Positions 24,903 through 36,285 of a DNA stretch of 64,000 nucleotides are shown here, piece after piece (within the stretch, counting starts at the first letter, position 1; each line of letters begins with the position of its first letter). The notes under the pieces are model-generated. The model searched no databases. It was not told the DNA's origin and worked only from the letters and a program-made list of their open reading frames with translations. Made by a program: the position numbers and the translations under genes. This stretch comes from Chrysoperla carnea (lineage: Eukaryota; Arthropoda; Insecta; Neuroptera; Chrysopidae): NCBI RefSeq assembly GCF_905475395.1, contig NC_058339.1, forward strand, positions 38,263,172 to 38,327,171. The letters run 5' to 3'.

Positions 24903-25138
24903 TACTAGGAGAACATCAAGGACGGACGGAATAAGTAGTACCTGATAGCAAGGTAATTGTTGTCACCTCGTAAGTCAGAAAGTTAGTGGTCTGCACACCC
25001 GTGTTTGGTGAGTGTGACCTCTAGTGGGCAGACCAATAACTTTCTGCCAAAATAAAATTTTAAACTTTCGGGGTGAAAACACTTACTCACCTTTCTCCTT
25101 ATCAGGAACTACTAATTCCCACTTATGTTCTCCTAGTA
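24903..25138. mobile_element. Foldback MITE inside the 2.35-kb transposon
   Basis: The ends are perfect inverted repeats, TACTAGGAGAACAT at 24903-24916 and ATGTTCTCCTAGTA at 25125-25138. Pairing resumes inward with AAGTAGTACCTGATA against TATCAGGAACTACTAA, and CAGAAAGTTAGTGGTCTGC against GCAGACCAATAACTTTCTG. No coding capacity. Superfamily not assigned. Confidence 0.75.
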
Positions 25139-25925
25139 CAAATGTTGAAAAAATTGAAAATTTTTTCGAAATTATATTATTTTTTGAATATAAAATTAAA
25201 CTGACCAATTATTTATATTAGCTGACCAATTATCAGCGAATGCTTCCCGATCGCGCATAGGTGGAGTTTTTTCAATCTTTAATAAAAAATTTTCTGATGC
25301 TGACCAATTAATGAGACCAACTGACCTTTTATGACCAATTTCTGACCTTTCAGATGGTATAATTGGTCAATCGAAATTCCGCACATGAGGTGCTAAGATC
25401 GCGGAGCTTAATTTGATAAATACAAATTTTAATATTTTATAATAGGAGAATATGAGTGAGATATAAACTATATGACATGTTCTCCTATTAAAAAGTTTCA
25501 AATTTATAACTAAGCCATTTTTGTAAATTTTTTAATGTTTTGTAACAGGAAAACATGATTTTAAATGATTTATTTATGATTATTTAAATTCCCACCCCCT
25601 GACAGAATAGTGATTTATGACATATCTATAACTGACCTTATTTATAATAAGTGGGCGGGATATATAGATAATTTAAACTATAAAAAGAGTGGAAAATTTT
25701 TAACATCAGGAAAAATTCATTTTATTAAAAAATTAAAAATGTTAACCCTACCAGGATACGAACAAGCGTAATTTTGTTTCATAAGCAAGTGCTATACCCA
25801 CACAACCATTCGTCTTATTTATTACCATATAATTAACTTAATACTTACCTATACTAAATAATTAATTAATTGATAATTTTGTTCTGAAAGAAAAAATAGG
25901 ATAGAAAATTAAAAAATAAAACAAC

Positions 25926-26550
25926 GAATTTTTATTTATTTATAACAACAACAAAAATTCTTTTAAATTTTCATGAAAAATCATATTGTATATTTTCATA
26001 AAAAAATTATAGTAGATAAGTAACTTAATTTACGTGTGTTTAATAATAAACGAGCAATCAATAATACCTTAAAATACATTGATTAAGGAAGTAAAAAGTG
26101 GAAATTGTTTGAGCATTAAAATTATTTGTACGATCGGTGTTTATTATTTATTAAACAATTATATTTGTCATTAAGTTAGCCCCCCATACTATTGATTTCC
26201 ACTTCTTACTTCCTTAATCAATGTATTTTAAGGAATTATTGATTGTTCGTTTATTATTCATTCATATTTATTTTAGGTGAAATATGTACAAATATATATT
26301 ATAATAAAATATCGTTTTTATCAATTTTTCTGGTTTAATTATTATTATTCTATATTATTCCTATTTTTATCTTTTATCCTTTACATCGATTTCAGGAATA
26401 TTAAACAGAACCTACATTTTTAACAAAATATAGGTCAATTTATTGGAAAAAGGTGAGTAAAAAGAAATACATAATGGGCAAATTTAATGAAAAAGGTCAG
26501 TAAAAGAAAAATAAATACTAAGTTTAAGAAAACAAGATTATTGAAAAAGG
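25926..26550. other. AT-rich stretch between the two composite repeat copies
   Basis: No gene. Positions 26041-26266 form a hairpin element (listed separately). The remainder is low-complexity AT sequence leading into copy 2 at 26551. Confidence 0.6.
26041..26266. repeat. Hairpin MITE, arms about 66 bp
   Basis: AATACATTGATTAAGGAAGT with GTGGAAAT on the left is mirrored by ATTTCCAC and ACTTCCTTAATCAATGTATT on the right, continuing outward through CGAGCAATCAATAAT and its complement. The spacer is about 90 bp. No clear target-site duplication. Confidence 0.75.
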
Positions 26551-27440
26551 TGGAGTAGTGGCTAGCCCAATCGCCTAGATTGGGATGAGAACGATAATTG
26601 TTATGACAACCAAAAGTAAGAGAGCGTGGTATATTTTATGTTATTTTAATTCCCACCCCCTGACAGAAGAGTGATTTATGAAATAAGGAGAAAAGTGGGA
26701 CTAACATAATTAATTTTTGTTTTTTGCAAACATGTTCTTCTATTACAAAATCTTATAAAATTTCATTTAACAAGAATAAATTTTAGTACAACAAAAAAAA
26801 CCAGCAAAATAAATAGTATTTTGTTAATATTTTGTAATAGGCGAATATGTTATGAACAAGTGGGATAAAATATATAACATGTTCTCCTGTTATAAAATTT
26901 CAAATTTTAGTTTTAATGATCGATTTTTTAATTTTATAAATACAAATTTAAATATTTTGTAGTAGGAGAATATGAGTGAGATAAACTATAGACATGTTCT
27001 CCTATTAAAAGTTTCATATTTTAGCATAACCAAGCCATTTTTGTAAGTATTTTTAATATTTTGTAACAGGAGAATATGATTTAAAAGAGTGAAATATATT
27101 TATAATTAATTAAAGTACCACCCATTGACAGAATATTGATTTATGACATATGTATAACTGACGTTATTTATAGCAAGTGGGCGGGTTATATAGATAATTT
27201 AAACTATAAAAAGAATGGTAAATTTTTAACATCAGGAAAAATTCATTTAATTTAAAAATAAAAACTTCACACCACCCTAGGATGCGAACCAGCATACCTT
27301 GGTTTCATAGCCAAATGCTATACCCACACAGCCACCGGGCTTTTTTAAAACCATATAATTAACTTAATACATTTACTAAAAAATTAATTAATTCATAATA
27401 TGTTCTGAAAGAAAAAATTGGGTGGAAAATTTAAAAAATA
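26551..27440. repeat. Composite repeat, copy 2 (uninterrupted)
   Basis: Matches copy 1 across its length. Inside it the block with ATTCCCACCCC and GATTTATGA occurs twice (about 26650 and 27115), so the unit is itself a two-part repeat. The right end (about 27265-27345), read on the minus strand, is tRNA-like: GGCTGTGTGGGTATAGCA resembles an A box and GGTTCGCATCC a B box. This suggests a tRNA-derived SINE head joined to the repeat. No coding capacity. Confidence 0.75.
27265..27345 (-). pseudogene. tRNA-like SINE head in composite repeat copy 2
   Basis: On the minus strand GCCCGGTGGCTGTGTGGGTA starts a tRNA-sized segment with TTGGCTATGAAACCAA as the anticodon arm and GGTTCGCATCCTAGG as the T arm. 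The anticodon stem does not pair cleanly and the acceptor ends do not match well. The parallel stretch in copy 1 (about 25745-25825) is more decayed. Confidence 0.5.
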
Positions 27441-28209
27441 AAACAAAATTTAAAATATATATAACGTATTTTATTTATACAAAGAAAAATGTTTTAAGTT
27501 TTCATGAAAAATCATATTGTATATTTTCATAAAACAAATTAACAGATTCTTCTTTTCATGTTAAAATTTTTATACAAAATAAGTTAGTAAAATTCTATCA
27601 CTTTTATATAATAATAATAGAGTTATGAAGATAGCGAACGCTAACCTGCAAGTATTTCTACATAAATTTTAATTTTTAACAAATTTCATAATTTATTTTT
27701 CACTACCGAAAGTACCCTATTCAGTCTCCGTTACAGGTGTATCCGACTCTGCTGCCTTTTCTTTCTTGTTTTTTGTGTATATCTTCGTCCTTAAATAAAT
27801 TATTGATTTTCAATCTCCTTCCACGACATTCAATCACTTCTGTTTAGGACTGTTCTTCTATTTTTCCACTCTTTTCACTGATTAGCCACGTTGAGTTTTT
27901 TGTTCTTATGCTGCGAAAAACGTTTTCTCTGCCCTCCGTTAAGTTGAAAAATAGTATAAACACTACGCGAGTAAGCAAAGATTATCTCAGATCACATGTT
28001 TGTTACCTTCTGCTTCGCTCAGGCGACAATGAACATGAGATCTGAGACATTTTTTACTTTTGCTCTCTAGATGTGTAATATTCTATTGTTTACTTCTGTA
28101 AAAATTTAGGAATTATCTTCTTCAATTTCTAAGAAAAGTCACTACTGTAGTTTTAAATATTCAGCCTACGCTTATGTATATCACTATACCTACATAACAT
28201 AAAACAAAG
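27441..28209. other. Gene-free stretch
   Basis: No coding frame recognised. A short imperfect inverted repeat (TCTCAGATCACATG near 27985, CATGAGATCTGAGA near 28035) is the only structure seen. Confidence 0.5.
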
Positions 28210-28469
28210 TCGCTTCCCGCTGTCTGTCCCTGTGTATGGTTAGATCTTTAAAACTACGCAAGGGATTTTGATGTGGTTTTTTTTTAATAGATAGAGTGAT
28301 TCAAGAGGAAGATTATGTATAATACACGGATAATATAGTAAAGAAACACTGATAATTTTAGAGATTTCTAATGTGATGTCGTAAATAAACACATTTTTGT
28401 GTATAAAGACATTCTGTAGTATACTTAGTATCAGCATTGCACCCGTGCGAAGCCGGGACGGGTCGCTAG
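28210..28469 (+). mobile_element. Helitron-like 3' end fragment
   Basis: Ends in CCCGT (28442-28446), a loop, ACGGG (28458-28462), then TCG and CTAG (28466-28469) followed by T. A short hairpin just before CTRR and a host T is the Helitron 3' signature. The body (GGATTTTGATGTGG, AATAGATAGAGTGATTCAAG, GCGAAGCCGGGACGGGTCGC) belongs to a tail I recall as widespread in insect genomes. The 5' end was not found and there is no helicase frame. Confidence 0.55.
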
Positions 28470-31400
28470 TTATATTAATAAACTTAATTATTTTGGTATT
28501 TAGTTTATATGTTAAGATGCAATTAAAGGCCTAACTTTCCACTTTGGGTTCAAGCGACGCAACTTGGTACGCGCGTTCATTATACCTTGTTTTTCGAATG
28601 AAGAAATATTTGGGGTCATGTTTTAATTTGTCGTAGAACTAATAGATCATTCTGTCTATATAGTAGATAAGAAGAATCAATCACACTTCAGGAGACTCCC
28701 TTAAAACGTTTAAAAAATTTAATAAAACAATATTCATTGTGTTGCGCAGGGAATGATTTTGGGTTTTTTGTGATTTCAGTATTTCCGTCCTTGGAATTAA
28801 ATCTGTATTATATAAACAACAAAAATTTTAATAATATCTTCAAGTGCAATAACTTGTAACCCAGACGCTATTTATTTAGTGAAACTAGTCACGTAATCAT
28901 TTTATTAAATTCCCGGCTGCGCCTTAATTCCAATTAGACTTCGTTATTAAAAAAATAATTACGAATCTGTTTTGTAATTTAATTTAAGGGGTGTTTTCAG
29001 TTTTTTAGACAAAAAGTCGACTTGTTTTTGGAAAATTTTATTATTTATATGGCAATGCCTGAAACTTAAATATAAAGAATCGTAATAATGTATTCCCCGC
29101 GCATTATACCTAAAAATTTTTTTACATATACGCTATTCATAATTTAATTAAACTAGTTTGTAAAAAGTAGCTATGTCATTACCAGTTTTGCAAATTACCA
29201 AAAAAAATTAATATTAATTTAATTTCCGTTGCCTAAAAATATAGATTTTTTCTTAAAAAACTGCAATTGGTTCTTAGAACCAAATATTATTTTTACAGCT
29301 TCCTACAAATATTTACATTTTTAGAAATTTTTTTTGGTCATATTTCCTCGAAAATATAAACATAAGCACTTTGTCGAAAGTCAACGGGTAGAGTTGTGTT
29401 ATACATCTGTTTCATAGCCCCCAGAACACAATTTATTAGTAGTTGTTTTGGGGATGTATTTAGGGTTTAATACAAGGCGGACTGATGACATAAAGCGTGG
29501 CCTCGTTTCAGCATTTTAGATAGAATTCCTAGGAGAAAAACCGCTTTTTCAATATTTTTATAGCTATACGCATATATACAGCCTCTTCAAATTGAGCGAA
29601 AGTGTAGGAAATCGGTATATAGGGTGCGTTAGTGTGATGAACTCGCTAGGGGTCTCAACTTCCCAACTTCCCTTTCTTAATTTTTAAACAACAGAACCAT
29701 GTTTTTCCCGATTTTAAAATGTTTATAAACCTCTGCAACCCCTCCAAACTAAGGTAGAGGGTTGAAAATTGGTGTTCGGGGAAAGGGAATATGGTGTCCG
29801 GGAGTAAGGAGCTTCTACCTTATCCCATGGGCGTAAAAGGAAATTCACAAGTTCTCAAGAATATGATTTTGTTCAGGACACTCAGACAATCACTTTCCAC
29901 GGGCTCCCATAAAAATCAGGTGGTGCGGAGTTTTTCATGAGTCAAATGCTTCGTTTCTTACATTAAAGGGTAAATATAACTTTAGTGGTGGAGCTCTGCT
30001 GATCACGAGTTATTTTTTTTTTTAAATTCTTCTGAAAAAGGCTATGCGAGTAAATTTAAAACCGGATTTTGAAGAAAGACCAAGAGAAAAATAAAATTTG
30101 TAGTTACCATAAGAAAACATTTCTCTGTGTAGTTTGACGTCAAAATATAATTTGATCATTATGAAAAAATAAAATTTGTTTTTGACCTATGAGTTTGCAA
30201 AATTTTAAGTAGAATTTCAGCGTAATAGGGGTGTTTAAATTTTTCCCAATTTACTGGATTTACAAATATGACATCATATATTTGTAAAACATCACATATT
30301 TACATCATCAAATATTTGTAAATTTTTTAAAATTTTGATCTTATTAAATGAATTGTATTTCTTAGTTGATACAGAATTGTAAAATATCCAGAAAAGGCTT
30401 GATAAAAATCAGCCAATGTCATATATTTCCGTACTTCAACCATTCTGTAAATCGACTGTTGGTACAATCAGTATACAAGTTTTTCTGACAAGGTCTGAAG
30501 GTACATGAGATGATGATGATGACCTTTGAAGATAAGTCAGTAAGGAGATATTTTGAAGGCGTATAAGCAAATGCGAATGTATTGACTTCATAACTTAACG
30601 GGTAATGTCGATCGAACATCATCCGAAGAAATTCTCATTAGCTAGCGAGCATAGCAGTTCAAAAGCTTTCAAGCGTTCTGTAGCCAAATTCAGCCTTCTA
30701 GAATTTTGTATGAGCTATTTTAAATAGCACTCGCTGTGCTCGCAAGGCTCCCCCTTTTGATCCCCGATGCGGCCGTTGGCCTTGGCTCTATGTCAAAGCA
30801 AATAACTATGAATTGCAAAGTCAGAAAAAAAATTTTCTGTCACAGAAAATAACCACATTTTTAATGTTAGCAAAAAATTAACTCCCAAAAAATTCTCTTC
30901 CAAATTCTCCACCATAAAATTTCTTCCCATTTTAAGGAGAGGGATGGCCAAAAAAAATTAAAGTTGATCGAAAACCTTATTAGTTTGAAGAAACATCGAT
31001 TGGTGTATAGAGCTAAAAAACACAATTTGGGGAGGTTCCGAATATCCGGGGCGGGGAGGGGGTTGCAATGAAAGTCATGTCTAGAAGTGTCTTAGAATTT
31101 GTAAAGATGGGTGTTTCAGTGAGTCAGCTTCACTTGTGGCTGTATATTAATTCATTAACTTTTCAATTGGATTCATAAAGACAAGCCACAAAATATTGCT
31201 TAAGATCTATTTATGCCAATCAAACAGAATTTTTTCGAATTCTACATATCTTGAACAGGTGATTTCAAATGTTGAGGACGGAATAATTTTCCTATTTTTA
31301 TTGCGAGTATCTAATAGAATTAATGAACAAAATATTAAAATATATATTATTTATTTTCCTTTTATTTATTATACTAGTCGCGGATATCCCGCTAAATTAA

Positions 31401-31685
31401 AATTAATTGCATTCCCAGGTATAATTATTTTTGACCATCAAAAACAATAATTAGCAAACTAGTTACTCTTCGTTAATTCATTATCATTAGAGTAGATACC
31501 TTATTGTATTAAGATTCCTTTCAAAACTTCTTTGTGGTAAAAATTTTTAAAACATTATATTGTATTTGGATAAATATCGAAGACATACAATCAAGAATTA
31601 GACAAGAAGATCAGACAATTAATTAATGCGACGGCATTGTCATTATGGCTCCATATACCTAAATTAGTAATTACAAGTAACAAAA
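28470..31685. other. Gene-free stretch with old repeat remnants
   Basis: No coding frame has recognisable content. Positions about 29770-29900 are a diverged relative of about 440-560 in the sdk intron (shared order GGAATGGTGT, ACTTCT, CACAAGTTC, GAATATGA, ACACTCAG). The short frames at 30419-30622 and 31196-31450 have no family features. Confidence 0.5.
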
Positions 31686-32310
31686 ATAACAAGTGAAAAC
31701 AAACAATTGAAACCAAAACCTTTGTTTTGTTTTGTGACAAATTTTCGCAAAATTTTGATTTTACAAGACTAGCAAATTTTTAACTGTCTAACTTTTGTTT
31801 TTTTATAAGGAGTTTTTTGTAGGTTTAATCCTTTGTTTACAAGATGGATGCTACATACCCAAGACTCAATTGACCTATGTTGCGCATTTGCGAATTCAAA
31901 CCCACTTTTTACGTCTCAAGCACGCAACTTCACTTGATATCTCTTTTCGTTTTTGAGTTATCGTGGTGACAGACTACAACCGAAAATGGACTATTTAGGT
32001 GGCTCGGGATTTACACCCAGAAGGCTCGGGTTTGATTCCCGGTATCAGAACCATAATGTAAGAGGTTGCTTTTGAATGCTAAAATGTGCAGAAGAAATAT
32101 AACAACTTGATTGAAATCCACTTTTTGAGGGTAATTGGTTGTTGGCGTAGCCAAAGTAATATATGTGAAATGGTAACCATGGACCTCATTGATCTTGGGC
32201 CACATACGAAAAATCAACAGGTCGTTACAAACACCTATATCAAAATTTTGTTCGTATTATCAATATTTCTAAGCGTTATAAATTATTTCATATATAGGTA
32301 TAAGAAATAA
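31686..32310 (-). repeat. Dispersed repeat family, copy C, split by a SINE-like insertion
   Basis: Minus-strand copy that starts AACAAGTGAAAACAAACAAT, carries GTTTACAAGATGG, CTCAATTGACCTATGTTGC and TTCGTTTTTGAGTTATCGTG, and breaks at about 32003. It resumes near 32225 with ACACCTATATCAAAATTTTG and AGCGTTATAAA. The intervening 220 bp is foreign and contains GGGTTTGATTCCCGG (32028-32042), which resembles a tRNA B box. Confidence 0.7.
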
Positions 32311-32962
32311 AAAGATTGACAGTTTGTAATTTTAATTTTATAAGCAAATTATAAAACTTTTTTTTAAATCTTCCTGAGTACGCATTAATTTTTACGTATT
32401 TTCAATTTATTTCTATAGATTTGTTGATATTTTAAATTGAGTTTTTCCTTGTATCATTTTAATAAATGAAAACTTGTGGAAAATCCACAAGAAAGTTTTT
32501 TATACGTGCTTCTTTCTAATATTCCATTTTTAAAAATAATAATAATCAATAAATAATTCATTCAAAATATAATCGAATTTTTTTAATATACCTATTTTTT
32601 TTTTCATTTATTAAAACGATTCTATGAAAAAGTAAAAAAAAATCATTGTATGAATATGAATGAATTATTATTGTGTCAATGAAAACCCCTTTCACCAAAA
32701 ATTGAAAACTCTAGGAAGAGTTACGTATAAAAAACTATCTTGTGGAATTTCCACTTACGGAATCCTAATAAAGGGGATAAGTTGAATAAATAATAAGTAT
32801 GCTCACATATACAAATTAAATATTTATATATCTTCATATACAATAATTATTTTTTACCCGCATTAATAGTATACAATGAATTGACGTAATTGGGTAAAGT
32901 CTTGCCATGACTGAGTACGAATTTCTATAAATTTAATGGATTTAATCAGAATAGATCGATTT
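32311..32962. other. AT-rich spacer upstream of serpin 1
   Basis: No coding frame or repeat recognised. It probably holds the 5' flank of the first serpin gene. Confidence 0.5.
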
Positions 32963-32963
32963 T

Positions 32964-33145
32964 TATAAAGTAGAGACCATAGATAAAATGGTAGAGACTT
33001 AGTATATATATATTTACTACCATAATAGTATTATCATTAATCATTTGAACACATTTCAAATCAATCATCATATTTTTAAAATAAATAAAAATAGAAATAA
33101 TTATTTGTTATAACATAATAATCATTTGTTAACTCTGGTTACAAG
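32964..33145 (+). promoter_or_regulatory. Possible serpin-1 promoter and 5' UTR exon
   Basis: TATAAAG at 32964-32970 and a second TATA-rich run at 33003-33014 precede ACAAG|GTGAGT at 33141-33151, a strong donor. The first coding exon of serpin 1 has an acceptor TTTTTACAG ending at 34565, just 14 bases before its ATG, which requires an upstream noncoding exon. This is the best candidate in the flank, but the start site is not defined. Confidence 0.35.
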
Positions 33146-34565
33146 GTGAGTTAATTTTATTATTTTTGTTTTATTTTACTGTGTTTAGTGAAGTGAAATC
33201 TATTTCGTGTTATTTTTATTCAAACATTGTTGCCATCAAGTGAATGTGATAAAAAAAATGTGATTGTTTTACTAAATCATTTATTATTTGTTTATGAATA
33301 ACGAGTGACGAAATTTTTGAAATATAGCGCCCGTTTTCGAGTTAATATTTAAGATAAAAAATAATTAAAATTTGAAAAAAAGTAAATATAAAAAGAAAAT
33401 TAAATGCATTTTCTACTTATCTTCGAACTAAGGCTACTGTGAGATATTCGAGATTTTTCAATTTTTAGATAGTAGATAATTGGATTCCCTTTTCTATCTT
33501 TTTTAAGTTAAAGTTAAAACGCAATTTTTGGAATTTTATTTTGATGAAAATATAGAAAGAAAATAATCAAAATCGATTGAAAAAATATCTCAAAATTGAA
33601 AGTGTAGCTCTACCAGTCGTGATCGAACTTAAAATATTTGGATCTGATAATTATTTTAATATGGGATAATTTTGAAATTTTAAACCTACTTTACCAACTA
33701 CCAATTTTAAAATACAAATTAAGAAGATTCGCCTAATCGTCGGGTTCTCTATTTCTATAGCTGTCCGTATTATCATTTTTAACCCAAATTTTATATTAAC
33801 CATGGTCATTTAAAAAAAAATTGATCTCTCGGCCTAAAGTAGGACCACTTTTATCTTTAGGCTAATTTAACTACTTAGGCGAATTTTTTTTAATTTCTAA
33901 CTGTTTGTATTTTGCAAAATGATTATGATATTCAATTTTGGAAAAATAATTAGAGAATTAGTCCAGTAAAGTTGATATTTGTACACAATTCAATTGGATA
34001 GACATAAAAATGTAAATATAGACTTGATATCATAACAAAAATCGATAGTTAAATTAAAATTGATTAAAAGACGAAGAATTATTAAAAATATGCAAAGATT
34101 GTTGCCCGTTTGTTTCTTGCAAAAATATATATGGCGATACGTCTCAACAATATCGACACATTTTAAGTATCATCCTAGGAGTTTTAAATGTTCATACCTC
34201 TAAAGATTTTAAAAAACCAACTTCACTTTTCTGCCCGTGCAGTGAGAATTCTTAGCCAGAAGTGATTAAAAAATTTAGTCATTATACCAATTTGATTCTT
34301 ATGGATAATGTGCAAAATTCGATACCAGTCAACTTATTTGAGAAACTAATTTTATTAAGTTAATCCAATTTCGAAGTCAAGCCCAGAAGTTTTTATTAAA
34401 ATATATTTATTTATATAATTTTTTAATGCAAGAAGCTACCTGTTCTTGGAAATTTAAAAGAAAGTGCTTTTGGTTTACCTTGTAGTTTATCTTGAAAATT
34501 TTAGATCCAAAAAGTTACTTTTGATAAATAATCGATCAATTTTAAAACAAATGTTTTTTTTACAG
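33146..34565 (+). other. Probable 5' UTR intron of serpin 1
   Basis: Runs from GTGAGT to TTTTTACAG. AT-rich, with no coding exon or recognised repeat. Its left border depends on the inferred noncoding exon. Confidence 0.4.
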
Positions 34566-34579
34566 GTAAAATTATCAAA

Positions 34580-36092
34580 ATGAATAAACAAATGTTTACA
34601 TCATGCTTCTTCATTCTTGTCTTTGTTACAAATATCTTTGGAGCAATGTTTATTTTTCCCGATGATCCAATTTATAAAAAATTATTAGAAGATATGAAAT
34701 TTTCAAAACGGGAAGTAATGCAACCGCTAGCAATGCGACAAACAAACGCTACCATTATAAAAGTTGAAAATCAAAATACGGTTGAAAATATGACCGCTTT
34801 ATTGAATTTAATCTCAGATAGTGTTAACAATTTTGGACTAAAGATTTCCAATGCCACAGATGGTTTTAGCAACGTCAAAATAATTTCACCAATAAATATT
34901 GCAGGTAAGGTTCGAATTAACATAATCAAATCTCAAAAATTAATATAAATTTTTTTGTAATTTTATAGAAGCCTTAATGCTTTTATGGCTTGGTTCAAAT
35001 GGTCAAACGTTTAATGAAATCGCTAACGTAATGGAATTCCAAAATAAAAGTTTCAATATCTACAATCAATCACAGACTCTTCACGAACAGTTTGGACGTA
35101 TGCTCCAATCTTTAGAGCCAAAAAACAAGGAAGAGCCACAATTGAGTACAGCCAGTGCACTATTTGTTCAAGATGGTTTTCCAATCGGGCAAAAATATTC
35201 TCAAATTGCAAAGGAAGTTTATAGAAGTAATGTGACCCATTTAGATTTTGCAAATAAAAATGTCGAGGCCCAAAAATTCATTAATGCTTGGGTATCCAAC
35301 AATACGAATGGATTGATTAAGGAAATTTTATCAACACCACCAGTACCAACAACAAAAATTCTACTTACAACGGCCTTGTACTTTAAAGGTTTGTGGGAAC
35401 ATCCGTTTGCAAGTGAATTAACACATAGAGCAGAATTTTATCTAAATGGAAAAGCAGACGCAAAAAATTTTGTAATGGTTGATTATATGGTGAATTTTGA
35501 AGTTTTTAAATATACTTACAACAAAGATTTGGAGTCTGAAGTTTTATGTTTACCTTATAAGGGTGGTACTGCTTCAATGTATATAATAGCCCCTAAAAAA
35601 TCATCTATAAAGAAGATCCAACAAGTCGAAAAAAAATTAACCACAAGTGTCATTGAAAATTTGATTAATAGTTTAAAACCAATGCAAATTGGGATTTTAA
35701 TGCCAAAAATGGAGTTCGAATCAACAATATCGTTAAGTTCAACATTAAAACAATTAGGTTTAACGTCTTTATTTAACGTAAATACATCAAGTTTAAATGT
35801 GTTATCACCAGGTTTTACTTACCCAAACAATACGGATCAAACCATTGATGAAGTTCGTAATAAAGTTAGTGGAAAATCCCCTTTGTATGTAGAAGAAGTT
35901 GTCCATAAAGTTTTCATAAGTATCAACGAACTGGGTACTGAAGCTGCAGCCATAACTGATTTACTAATCCCACGCGGGGGAATGAAAAAAATAAGTCTCA
36001 ATCAACCTTTCATCTTTTTTATACGTCATCATGGAACAAATTTGAATTTATTTTTAAGTTCTGTTCATGTACCAGTTCCTAATTTTAAGTAG
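34580..36092 (+). CDS. Secreted serpin 1 (serine protease inhibitor), 2 coding exons
   Basis: Exons 34580-34904 and 34969-36092 join to 482 codons (stop TAG). Residues 1-22 (MNKQMFTSCFFILVFVTNIF) form a signal peptide, followed by an N-terminal extension of about 50 residues before the serpin fold, longer than typical serpins. Family motifs in order: ALMLLWLGSNGQTFNEI, TALYFKGLWEHPF, MYIIAPKK, ILMPKMEFES, VVHKVFISINELGTEAAA and QPFIFFIRH. The hinge at 429-437 (ELGTEAAAI) keeps the small residues needed for loop insertion, so an inhibitor is expected, though P9 is Ile rather than the usual Ser/Thr. The loop reads TDLLIPRGG, with Arg444 the likely P1, which points to trypsin-like targets such as clip-domain proteases. 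The target is inferred. AATAAA occurs at 36280. Paralogue of the gene at 49897. Confidence 0.93.
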
Positions 36093-36279
36093 AACCATTT
36101 TAGCAATTTAGTAGAGCACGAAAGGGCTTACCCGTTGGAAAAACAATTCAGACGGGTTTTTTTCTTGCAAATTTCTTTTCATAAGACGTCTCGTAATAAG
36201 GATCATGAGTTTGGCAGATGAAAATCTGGTCCAATTTTAAAAAAATTTTTATTATTCATAGCTGTCAATTTTTGAACCA

Positions 36280-36285
36280 AATAAA
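36280..36285 (+). terminator. AATAAA poly(A) signal of serpin 1
   Basis: First canonical hexamer after the serpin-1 stop, 188 bases downstream and followed by GT-rich sequence (GGTGTTATGG). Confidence 0.5.

Larger units (their letters stand above)
23059..25408. mobile_element. Non-autonomous TIR transposon, 2.35 kb, possibly Mutator-like
   Basis: Terminal inverted repeats of about 210 bp begin AGCTCCGCGATCTTAGCACC at each end and are almost identical; the left arm has an extra insertion of about 60 bp. The arms are crowded with copies of ATTGGTCA. Flanks AAATTTGAT (23050-23058) and TAATTTGAT (25409-25417) form a 9-bp duplication with one mismatch. The related copy at 26935-26945 shows the uninterrupted site. 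Long TIRs with about 9-bp duplications suit the Mutator superfamily, but no transposase is present and the assignment is tentative. Later elements sit inside: dispersed repeat copy B, a tRNA-Arg-like stretch and a foldback at 24903-25138. Confidence 0.8.
22585..25925. repeat. Composite repeat, copy 1 (split by an inserted transposon)
   Basis: The left part (22585-23058) and right part (25409-about 25925) together match the uninterrupted copy at 26551-27440. Shared blocks include GTAGTGGCTAGCCCA, ATTCCCACC with GACAGAA and GATTTATGACATA, and the CTCCTATTA motifs. The left part carries about 90 extra bases after AGTCGC that copy 2 lacks. The element that split it is 23059-25408. The last portion on the right (about 25740-25830) is a tRNA-like stretch read on the minus strand. 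Confidence 0.8.
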
